Assembly: GCF_029873635.1 (NCBI RefSeq)
Contig: NC_080420.1
Coordinates: 34,060,231-34,124,230, forward strand
DNA length: 64,000 nucleotides
Origin: Malania oleifera
Lineage: Eukaryota > Streptophyta > Magnoliopsida > Santalales > Ximeniaceae
Direction of reading: 5' to 3'
Shown: positions 48,985-59,910 of the stretch, piece by piece
How the letters are laid out: each line of letters begins with the position of its first letter
How positions within the stretch are numbered: the stretch's first letter is position 1
Notes under the pieces: model-generated
What the model was told of the DNA's origin: nothing
Databases searched by the model: none
Seen by the model: the letters and a program-made list of their open reading frames with translations, nothing else
Made by a program: the position numbers and the translations under genes

Positions 48985-49224
48985 TATTATGAAATGGTGT
49001 TGAAAAATTCCTTCATAATAATTACAGCCACGCATCTATTTATATTAATATAATACTAGATATATAATAGGATTGTAACTTGTAAGAGCACTTGCATTTG
49101 TTGTTTGACACTTACTAGAGGAGAAAAAAAGGGAATTGTAGGAGAAGAATTGGAGAACAAGAACATTATATTTGGATAAAATTATATTTTTAGCAATTAA
49201 AAAGTTAACTTAGTAGCTACGATG
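48985..49224. other. Spacer, nothing recognised
   Basis: AT-rich DNA between a solo LTR and the complete chromovirus. Confidence 0.5.
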
Positions 49225-49229
49225 CTTTG

Positions 49230-51377
49230 TGTAGCGCCCCAACCCTCTAGGTGGGCCCGAAATGCTACTAAATATACATAACATACATCTCTCTAATACC
49301 ATACATATACAATCCACCCAAACAAGGAAAAAACGAGTGTTCTATATTGATCTATAAAATATACACAGCGGATATACATACATCATCCAATACTTACTAG
49401 AGTTTCTAATTGTTTCCCCTATACATCCATACATGATTGAAAACATAACCTGCTATATATTACAATCCCCAAAAGAGGCTGACATTGTCTAATATCTCAC
49501 CAGCTCTGACAAAGACTGTCTACTATCCAAACTTAACCTGGTAGGACACTAGGCTTGATCCCACGGAGGACCTAAAATAACATTTGTATGCGTGGGTGAG
49601 ACACCTCTCAGTAAGACAGACTATATTATCATCAGTTTGTGGCTAGCATGAGATTTCATGTGTGCATATTCTACTGACATTAAGCATTTAACTGGAATTT
49701 TAAAACTGTATTGGAATGTATATATGAAAAATACATACTTTCATTCTAACATATTGCTAGCTCAATATATCCCTCTTTATAGTAAATATGCCCATATAAG
49801 CCTAGAGATGCAACCTGGTTTGTAGAACTAGAGTCATCACGCAAGTTCACATACTCTACTCTGACATGCTTCCCCCTATGACGGGTTGTGCGGCCTGAAG
49901 GTGGGACCTAGCATATAGCTGGCTGACCATAGCTAAGTCAATCTTTGAAGTAGTACAATGGTGCCTACCCTTACCCGCAGATGCTACCCGGGTAGAGTGA
50001 TCCAGGATTACTGCATCGGATGGAGCCCCAAAATTACTACATCGGGGAGTACTGTACCAGGGTCACCAATCGCCTTTCCATATCCACACTCTAGCTAAGA
50101 TGTGTGGTTGCACCTCTCTCCACATTATGGCCCCGGTACTGTGCTTATAACATATCTTTGCTATACATAGGGCTCTAAAAGCATATATGACAATTTACAT
50201 CATAATAAAACTAAAACATAATTCATTTCATAAAATTGAATACAACATAATTTGTACGTATCTTTGTAAAATATATCTATCAAATACTACCTCGATAAAA
50301 ATAGACGTATCATAAACTCGGATTTAGCCGTCATAACTCATTTCGGCATTTAGCCATCATATCTCATATCTCGACATATAGCCATTACCTTTCAGTATTA
50401 TACAAAACCTGTTCATTTAATGTCAATTAAAAATTATACTCATGCCACACAATTTTTCATCTGGTAACTCATAAATAAATCATCTGCTAGAGAACATAAA
50501 TACTGCTGCTAAACTGGGGTATGAATATCCTTAGGTTATTACTTTACTAAATATAGATATATAGCTAAATATGGGGAAAATGGAGATAATCAACCGTACC
50601 GTCTTTGGTTGGTTTTAAAACAAGTCTATGGTTTGAAATAACAATTTCCTAACCGGTAAAAAAGTTCATAAAGTCCATTACTATACTTTAAAAATATCAT
50701 ACTTAAATTTAAACAGTTGATTTTGAAAATAAAGTCGGTTAACCGAACCTTAGGCCTGAAAACCCTAGAAAAGGCGTAACTATTTATCTAAAAACCGTTT
50801 TAACATTTCATTCCGTTAGAAATCATAAACATAGTTGACATAATATAATCCCCTTACCTATTTCCCGAAAATGACCTGAGATGCTCAAAAACCGAACCCT
50901 AGCCCTTTTCCGAGATCAAGAATCCATTCTACTAGACTTGTAGGTATTCGCTCCTTGATCCTCATGGTAACTTCCGATCGTTGAAACGGGCAACGATCGG
51001 AAAAAGATTGAAGAGAGAGAAAGAGTGTGGGCTCTAGTTAGAGAGAAAGAGAGAGAGATTTCCATTCTTAATGAAGAAGCAATTGAAAATCTATTTATAA
51101 ACCCTTGACTCGGTTAACTTTGTCGACGAAATGGCGCCTTCATCTATGAACTACAGAAGGTCATTCATCGACGAAAGAAGGGCTTCGTCAATGAACTCTA
51201 AGCCTGATATTTTAGGTCGTTTTGGATCTCTTCGTCGACGATGCTCTGAATTTTAGCGACGAACCGCATAAGGGCCTTGATTGACGAGAACATGGACTTC
51301 GTTGACGAAGCCTGCTAAAATCCCCTTTTTTCCTTTTCTTATTTAATTTCCTTATTTTCCTGGTTCGGGTCTCGACA
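49230..51377 (-). repeat. 3' LTR of the Tekay-like element
   Basis: TGTAGCGCCCC to GTCTCGACA in plus coordinates. TATA wording TATTTATAAACC lies near 51093-51104. Confidence 0.95.
51120..51308. promoter_or_regulatory. GTCGAC-palindrome module, copy 6
   Basis: Motif starts at 51120, 51140, 51165, 51185, 51232, 51253, 51278 and 51299 give spacings 20, 25, 20, 47, 21, 25, 21. It lies directly upstream of the LTR TATA box on the minus strand. Confidence 0.88.
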
Positions 51378-54300
51378 ATCTCCCATCCTTATAAAAATTT
51401 CGTTCTCGAAATTTTCTAATTGTTTTCTATCACATCATCTAAACCATCACTACTCTAACTCTAAGAAGAGCAAGCGACCACTCACATAGTAGCCTCGTCC
51501 CAAATTTATTATCTGCCCTGACTTATGGCGTAGGAATACCGTGGTTATACTTAATGTCTCTAGAGATTACAATATCCAAATACAATTCTCCTGAAGACCA
51601 AATATACTCTAAACCATAAACAAACTTACTCTAACTATAATACATACATACCACTTACTTGTCATTCTATCTACCTGTCTAGCTTTGAGCGTCTCTGAAT
51701 AACTGTGGGTACTTTTGACGTATTTTTGACTCTAACTCCTACAAAACCTCCTTTACTGCGTGATTACGCCACATTACCTTTACTAGTGGAATCCTCTTCA
51801 TATGTAGTTCTTGCTCTCTATAGTCTAGGATCTAAACTGGTATCTTCTTATATGCTAACGTGGCCCTGAGCTCCAATGACTCATAACAGATCACATGCAA
51901 AGGATCTGGAACATTCCTCTTAAGCATGGACACGTGGAACACGTCGTGAATCCTAGATAGTGCTGGAGGTAATGCTATCCTATACGCCATCGAACTGACT
52001 CTCTCCAAAATTTCGAATGGCCCGACGTACCTAGGGCTCAATTTGCCCTTCCTACGAAACCTCATCACTCCTTTCATCGAAGCAATCCTAAAAAATATAG
52101 CATCACCTACCTCGATTTCTAGCTCCCGTTGGCGTGTATATGTGTAACTCTTCTGTCGACTTAAAGCTGCTTTAATCCATTCCCTAATGAGCTTGACCTT
52201 CTCTGAGGTTTGCTAAACCAGATCTGGAACCAAAATCTGTTGCTCACCAACCTCATCCCAGTACAATGGAGATCGACACCTCCGACTATATAGTGCCTTA
52301 TACGGTACTATCTCGATACTGGCCTGATAACTATTATTGTAGGCGAACACAACCAACGACATATATTTGATCCAACTGCCCCCAAAATCCAGTACACACG
52401 CTCTTAGCATATTCTCTAGAATATGGATGGTCCTATCTGACTGACCATCGGTATGTGGGTGAAACGCAATACTGAACGTAAGTTGAGATCCCAACGCTTC
52501 CTGAAGACTCTTCCAGAATCGGGAAGTAAACCATGGATCTCTATTTGAAATAATAGACACCAGCACCCCATGCAATCTGACAATCTCCTAAATATAAAGC
52601 TATGCCAGCTTATCCATGGAATAATTGACTTTAACCGGGATGAAATAGGTAGTCTTAATTAATCTGTCAACCACTACCCAAATCGCATTATGTATGTGAA
52701 GTGCTTATGGCAATCCCATGACAAAATCCATGGAAATGTGCTCCCACTTCCACTTAGGAATAAGAAGTGGTTGCAACGGTCCCGCTGCCTCTAATGCTCG
52801 GCCTTCATCTACTGACATGTCAGGCACTACTCTATGAAATGGGTGATCTCTCTTTTCATGTTAGACCACTAGAAAGATTCCCACAAATCCCTATACATTT
52901 TCGTACTCCCTGGGTGTACTGTGTAGAGTGAACGATGTGCCTCCTCTAAAATGACTCGCCTAACCTCGTTGTCATTTGGTACGTAGATCCTACTATAGAA
53001 TCTCAACACCCCATCATCGGAGATATTGAAATCTGATTTCAAGCCATTATACACTCCCTCTACAACCTCTACCAGCTCGACATCTCTCGTCTGATCTGTT
53101 CTAATTCTCTCCCTTAAGGTCGGCTGAATAACTAAATTGGAAATGAGCGCCTGTGGATCCTCATCCACCAATTCCACTCCCAACCTCTCTAGATCCATCA
53201 TGATCTGATACTGTACAACAACTGCTGAAACTGACGCATCTACTGATTTTCGACTCAGAGCATCAGCTACCATATTAACTTTTCCTTGGTGGTAACTAAT
53301 ATTACAGTCGTAGTCCTTTATCAACTCCAACCATCTCCTCTGCCTCAGGTTCAACTCCTTCTGGGTGAAAAAGTACTTAAGACTTTTATGATCGGTAAAA
53401 ATCTCACACCTTTCACCGTACAGGTAGTGTCTCTAGATCTTCAATGCATACACTACCGCTGCTAATTCCATATCATGTGTCGAGTAGTTCTTCTCGTACT
53501 CCTTGAGTTGATGAGAAGCATAAGCAACTACCTTTCCTTGTTGCACTAGAACACACCTGAGACCCTTCTTAGAGGCATCCCTGTAGATAACAAATCCACC
53601 ATCCCCTAATAGAATGGTCAGAATTAGAGCAGTAACCATCCGCTGCTTCAATTTATAAAAACTCTACTCGCACTTATCAGTCCATTCAAACTTTACGTTC
53701 TTCCTCGTGAGTCGTGTTAATGGACCTGATAGTCTGGAGAACCCTACTACGAACCGTCGGTAGTATCCTGCAAGACTTAGAAAACTTTTGACCTTCTAAA
53801 CATTTTTCAGTCTTGTCTAGTCCACTACCACTTCTATCTTACTTGGATCCACTGATACCCCTTCCTTGGACACAACATGCCTCAGAAATGCCACCTGTTC
53901 TAACCAGAACTCGCATTTCTTAAATTTCGAAAACAACTTCTTCTCCTTGAGCACCCAAAGTACCAACCTCAAATGAACTGCATGCTCCTCGGGACTCCTC
54001 GAGTAAACCAGGATGTCGTCAATAAAAATGACCACGAATTGATCCAGATACTCATAGAACACCCTGTTCATCAAGTCCATTAATGCAAGAGCATTGGTCA
54101 ATCTAAAAGACATAACCAGAAATTCATAGTGGCTATATCTAGTTCGGAATGCAGTCTTCGGTACGTCCTCCAATTTCACCTTCAGTTGATGATATCCATA
54201 TCGTAGATCGATCTTAGAGAAGACCTGTGTGCCCTGTAATTGGTCAAAAAGATCATCAATTCTAGGTAACGGGTATTTATTCTTCACTGTCACCTTGTTA

Positions 54301-56541
54301 ATCTCTCTGTAGTCGATGCACATCCTCATCGACCCATCCTTTTTCTTTACAAAAAACACCAGAGCTCCCCAGGGTGAAACACTCGATCGGATGTAACCCT
54401 TATCTAGTAGCTCCTGTAGCTACTCCTTCAATTCCCTCAGTTCTGTCGGAGTCATACGATATGGAGCTTTCGAAATCGGTGTCGTGCCTGGAGTTAACTT
54501 TATAGCGAACTTCACCTAACGATCAGGAGGCAATCCCGCCAAGTCCTCAGGAAATACATCTGAGAACTCATTTACTATGGGAATCTCCTCCATCTTAAGT
54601 TCTTCTCTCAGCGTTTCTTTCACAAACGCTAGATACCCCTAGCATCCCTCCAGCAGTAACCTCCTAGCCTAAATAGATGAAAGGATACGTGGTGCAAAAA
54701 GCACACACGACCCTAAAAACTTGTATTCCTGCTCTCTAGGAGGCTCAAATACTACCTCTCTCCTGTGGCAATCGATGTTGGCATAATTGGATGCTAGCTA
54801 GTCCATCCCCTGAATAATATTGAAGCTGTGCATATCAAGCACAATCAAACTGACTGGTAATACTCTTCGCTGAATCTCTACTGGGAAATCCCGAATCACC
54901 CTACTGCATACAACTTTTGACCCTGACGGTGTAGCCACTGCTAATTCAGCATTTAATAGTTGTGCCTTTAACTCACATAATTTAACGAATCCCCCGGAAA
55001 TAAAGGAATGCGTTGCTCTTGAATCAAATAGTACAACAACTATATTCAAAAGCATATAAATAATACGTGTCACCACATCTCCGACGTTCTCTGCGTCACC
55101 AGGAGTTAGGGAATACACCCTTGCCTGGGCTGTACCCCTATGATATCCACCATGTGGTGCCTGATAGCTTCCTCGAGATGGTTGCTGTGGGGGTGCGTTG
55201 CTCCCCAACAAGTCGCACTCATGTGCTATATGCCCTGGTCTACCACACCGGTAGCAAACACCTGATCCCCACATACACTTTCCTGAATGTCGTTTGCCAT
55301 AAGTAGAACAAACAGATGAAGATGAGGTTCCCTAAGATGTACCACCACCAGTCGCCACAGGCCTCCGCCACCCTATATTTCTTCCTAGTACCCTGCCTCG
55401 CACTTGAATAAGAATTGGAAGGTGTTAGCCTCTTCTTCGGAATCTGAACCTTTAAATCCCCTTGCAGGCTTTCCTCTGCCACGGTGGCCTTATCCACCAG
55501 CGTAGTAAAATCCTGATTCTGCAGTATTGTCATCTACTTCTGGATCTCCTTCTTGAGACCACTCTCAAACTTCCAAACTTTCCTCCCCTCATCCGATATC
55601 ATAAACAGAGCAAAACGTGATAACTCCATGAATCTGGCGGCGTACTGCTAAACTGTCAGCTGCCCCTGAGTCAGAATCCTGAACTCCTCCATCTTTACGT
55701 TCCTGACGGAGGCCGGAAAGTACCACTAAAAGAAAACCTCTCTTAAATGGTTCCATGTCACCATCACTTGTACTGGCCTCTGCTCCTCCAACATCCTCAC
55801 TAATTCCCACCATCTCTCTGCCTTGCCTGTCAACTTAAAAGTCACGTAGAGCACCTTCTGCTCATCCATGCAACGTAGAACGGCCAAGATCTTCTCGATC
55901 TCCCAAATCCAAATTCTCTACTCGGATCAGGTCTATTCTCCCTGCGAAGGTAGGAGGCTTCAGTCTGGTGAACTGATCAATAGAACCTCCCAGCTCAGCC
56001 ATGGGACGATCCTGCCCCCTAGAAGTTTGCATGACCTCTGCCATAAACTGCTGGGCGAAGTCACAAAGTACAACCGTGGAGTCATTGCCAGCCTCATGGC
56101 TAGCCCCATCACTGCTACTGCCACTAGCATTCGCAGCATTATCCCCGGACTCCATCCTGAAGAGACTATTAAGAAAATTATTTAGAATCTTGGTACCTTA
56201 CATATTGGCTACTACTACAATACTATAAGACCCATCTTAATAAACCAATGCCCCTAATAACCACGTACTCTGCCAACCTAATACCCTCATTCTAACTCAA
56301 GTTCTGCCCCTCCACTCGGAAACAAAACTGTCAATGGATTGCCGTGATTTTATGAACATGTTGACTTATCCAGAAAAACATAGAAGTCTGCCAATGGAAT
56401 TTCTGCCTCCAAGCTTACGAAGCAAAACCCAAAAGTCCTATCATACACATTCCTATCATTGTCCTACTCTGATACCTATACTCTGGTAAGACCATCTGAC
56501 TTAAATTTTCAGAACCTAACAACCTAGGCTCTGATACCACC

Positions 56542-58615
56542 TGTAGCGCCCCGACCCTCTAGGTGGGCCTAGAGTGCTACTAAACATACATCTCTCTAAT
56601 ACCATACATATACAACCTGCCCAAAAAAGGGAAAAACAGGTGTTTTATACTGATCTGTATAAACATACACAGTAGAAATACATACATCATCTAAAACTTA
56701 CTTGAGTTTCTAATTGTTTCCTATATACATCCATAACCAAAAGCATAATCTTCTATATATTACAATCCCCAAAAGAGGCAGACACTGTCTAATATCTCAT
56801 TAGCTTTGACAAGGACTGTCTACTATCTAAACTCAGCTCGGCAGAACGGTAGGCTCGATCCCTCGGAGGACCTGAAACGACATTTGTATGCTAGGGTAAG
56901 ACACCTCTCAGTAAGACAGATTATATTATCATAAGTGTGAGACTAGCATTAGATTTCATGTGTTCATATTCTACTATCATTAATCATTTAATTAGCATTT
57001 TAAAACTGTACTAGAATGTATATCTGAAAAATACATACTTTTATTCTAACATACTGTTGGCTCAATATAGCCCTCTCTATAGTAAATATGCTCATATAAG
57101 CCTAGAAGATACAACCTGGTTTGTAGAACTAGCATCGTCACACATGTTCACGTACTCTACTCTGACTTGCTTCCCCCCATGACGGGTTATGCTGCCCGAA
57201 GGTGGGACCCAACATATAGCCGGTTGATAATAGCTAAGTTTATCTCTGGAGTAGTACAATGGTGCCTACCCTTACTCGGAGATGCTACTCGGGTAGAGTC
57301 ATCCGAGATTACTGCATCGGATGGAGCCTCGGAATTACTACATTGAAGAGTACTTTACCCAGGTCACCAATCGCCTTTCCATATCCACACTTTAACTAAG
57401 ACATGTGGTTGCACCTCTCTCCACATTATGGCCCCTGTACCGTGCTCATAACATATCTTTGCTATACATAGGGCTCTAAAAGCATATATGACAATTTACA
57501 TCATAATAAAACTGAAATATAGTTCATTTCATAAAACTGTATACAACATAATTTGTACGTATCTTTGTAAAATATATCTGTCAGATACTGCCTCGGTAAA
57601 AATCGGTGTATCATAAACTCGACTTTGAGCCGTTATAACTCATTTCGGCATATAACCATCATATCTCATATCTTGATATATTGCCGTTACCTTTAAGTAT
57701 TACATAAAGCTTGTTCATTTAATGTCAATTAAAAACTATCCTCATGCCACACAATTTTTCATCTGGTAACTCATAAATAAATCATCTGCTTGAGAACATA
57801 AATACTGTTGCTAAACTGCTAATCAACCCTACTGTCTTTGGTTAGTTTTAAAACAAGTCTATGTTTGAAATAAAAATTTTCCAACCAGTAAAAATGTTCA
57901 TAAAGTCCATTACTATACTTTAAAAATATCATACTTAAATTTAAATGGTCGGTTTCGAAAATAAATTCAGTTAACCGAACCCTAGGCCCGAAAACCCTAG
58001 AAAAGTTGTAACTGTTTATCTAAAAGCCGTTTTAACATTTCATTTCGTTAGAACTCATAAACATAGCTAACATAATATAATACCCTTACCTTTTTCTCGA
58101 AAACGACCCTAAGTGCTCAAAAACCGAACCCTAACTCTTTACTGAGATCAAGAATCCACTCTACTAGACTTGTTGATATTCGCTCCCTAATCCTTGTGGT
58201 AACTTCCAATCGTTGAAACAGGCAACGATCGGCGAAAGATCGAAGAGAGAGAGAGTGTGGGCGCTAGTTAGAGAGAGAGAGAGAAAGAGAGAGAGATTTC
58301 CATTTCTTAATGAAGAAGCAATTGAAAATTTATTTATAGACCCTTGACTCGGTTAGCTTCGTTGACGAAATGGCGCCTTCGCCGACAAACTACATAAGGC
58401 CTTTCGTCGAAGAAAGAAGAGCTTCGTTGACAAACTATAAGCCTGATATTTTCGATCGTTTTGGATCTCTTTGTCGATGATGGTCTAAATTTTGGCGACA
58501 AACCGCATAAGTGCCTCGTTGACTAGAACATGGACTTCATTGACGAAGTCTGCTGAAATCCCCTTTTCCCTTTTCGTATTTAATTTCATTATTTTTCCTG
58601 ATTCAAGTCTCTACA
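56542..58615 (-). repeat. 5' LTR of the Tekay-like element
   Basis: Partner of 49230-51377, ending AAGTCTCTACA. It is somewhat shorter because of small indels. Confidence 0.95.
58359..58546. promoter_or_regulatory. GTCGAC-palindrome module, copy 7
   Basis: Motif starts at 58359, 58379, 58404, 58424, 58471, 58492, 58516 and 58537 give spacings 20, 25, 20, 47, 21, 24, 21. Nearly every motif has drifted from TCGTCGACGA, yet spacing is kept. Confidence 0.85.
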
Positions 58616-58678
58616 CTTTGACTATATATATATATATATAACATAATATAATATAATTAACTTTGTAAATAGTACCTG

Positions 58679-58774
58679 AGCCCTGTCCTAAGTAGACATA
58701 GGTGTATCCTGCAGCCATGTGAGCCCTACATGTAGGGTCCACACCTATGTCTACCTAGAATAGGGGCCAGGGTT
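58679..58774. repeat. Fold-back (inverted repeat), about 100 bp
   Basis: GAGCCCTGTCC..TAGACATAGGTGT on the left pairs with ACACCTATGTCTACCTAG..GGCCAGGG on the right, around an inner palindromic CCTACATGTAGG. It could be a tiny MITE, but no target repeat was found. Confidence 0.65.
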
Positions 58775-58792
58775 CAAAGCATCGATGCCTAA

Positions 58793-58795
<3 letters not shown>

Positions 58796-58871
<76 letters not shown>
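58796..58871. repeat. (CT)n(AT)n microsatellite
   Basis: About 15 CT units run directly into about 22 AT units. Confidence 0.95.
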
Positions 58872-58880
<9 letters not shown>

Positions 58881-59910
58881 GTTTTCACACATTTGACTTT
58901 TCTTCATCTTAAATACCTTTGTTTCACATATTGGTGTTTTTAGTTGGAATTCTTTTTTTTTTTTTCTCCTATCTTTTTTACCCTTGAGTTAGTTAACTTT
59001 TTTCTGGGTCCTATATTCCTATCTTATATGCAAAGCTCCAAACATTTTTATCTTTTTAATGTGGGATTGTATTTATTATAATGGGGCAAGGGCTGTCGAA
59101 TTTTGACTTCTTTTTAATATATTTCTCCTCACTATTTTTTCTCTTTTACCATTTTCTTCATAAAAATCTGTACCTAGCAGACTTGAGTATGCCACCTATT
59201 TAAAATAAGAATAAAGATAAGTCTGTGGCATGTATATAATGCATGCCACTAACATAGGACCTTATGCTAGGAGCAGCAACAGCAGTAATGATAGCAGTGG
59301 AGTTGTAATCTCTTAAAAACATGGTAAAGCTTCTGGGCTGGGCTGGGCTCAAGTGAATGTTGTGGAGAAGCCCAATGACAAGATGGGCCAAATATAACTA
59401 TGGGCCCCAAGTTGCAAACTAAGCCTGCAGTGGATTAGGGGCTTAATTGGACCTGTCAACCTTTTTTTGGACTCCACTCAAAAAGAGGGGGCGAGCATGT
59501 TATTGTAATGTCAAATCTTGGATTAGGGAAAACAATACTTTGTGCAAAAGGAAAATGCGATGGGATTAGGAGCTAACTGAACCCGTTGTACGTGCCAAAC
59601 CAAGTATTACAATTGCAGTGCAGCAAACCAAATCATGCAGGGCCATTACATAATGAAGGTGATCGTATTATATAATGACAAGAATCCCAGCCTTTACAGC
59701 ACCATGCTATGAGAAGCTAGACTGCACAAAAGAAGAAAAAAACAAAAACCAGAACAAGACCCAAGAGAAAAAAAATGGCAAAACAAAAGCAGAGGAGGAA
59801 AAAACATTAGAGAGCGGAGGATTGAACAATCCAATATGTTGGTCATTTCTCATATTATGCAAAATTTGTATGAAAGGTGACTTATGGAGGGCCATTACTT
59901 CATAGGAGCA
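58872..59910. other. Intergenic and 3' UTR of the glycosylase gene
   Basis: The part next to 59911 should hold the 3' UTR of the minus-strand gene. No other gene is seen, and the A-rich stretch 59730-59810 gives only low-complexity frames. Confidence 0.5.

Larger units (their letters stand above)
49230..58615 (-). mobile_element. Gypsy chromovirus, Tekay/Del-like, structurally complete fossil
   Basis: About 9.4 kb on the minus strand, with LTRs 49230-51377 and 56542-58615 and perfect target repeats CTTTG (49225-49229 and 58616-58620). A tRNA-iMet primer site lies just inside the 5' LTR (about 56527-56539), and a purine-rich AAGGATGGGAGAT precedes the 3' LTR. Part order is Gypsy-type: gag (about 55250-56150) with a CCHC knuckle CYRCGRPGHIAHEC, protease (about 54800-55100), reverse transcriptase with FIDDILVYS (about 53800-54500), RNase H (about 53400-53700), integrase (about 51830-53200), and a chromodomain-like tail near 51680-51830. 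Coding is broken in many places, around ten or more, so it is dead. LTRs differ by roughly 12-13% in the ~330 bp I compared, suggesting it is older than the Copia element. Confidence 0.95.
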
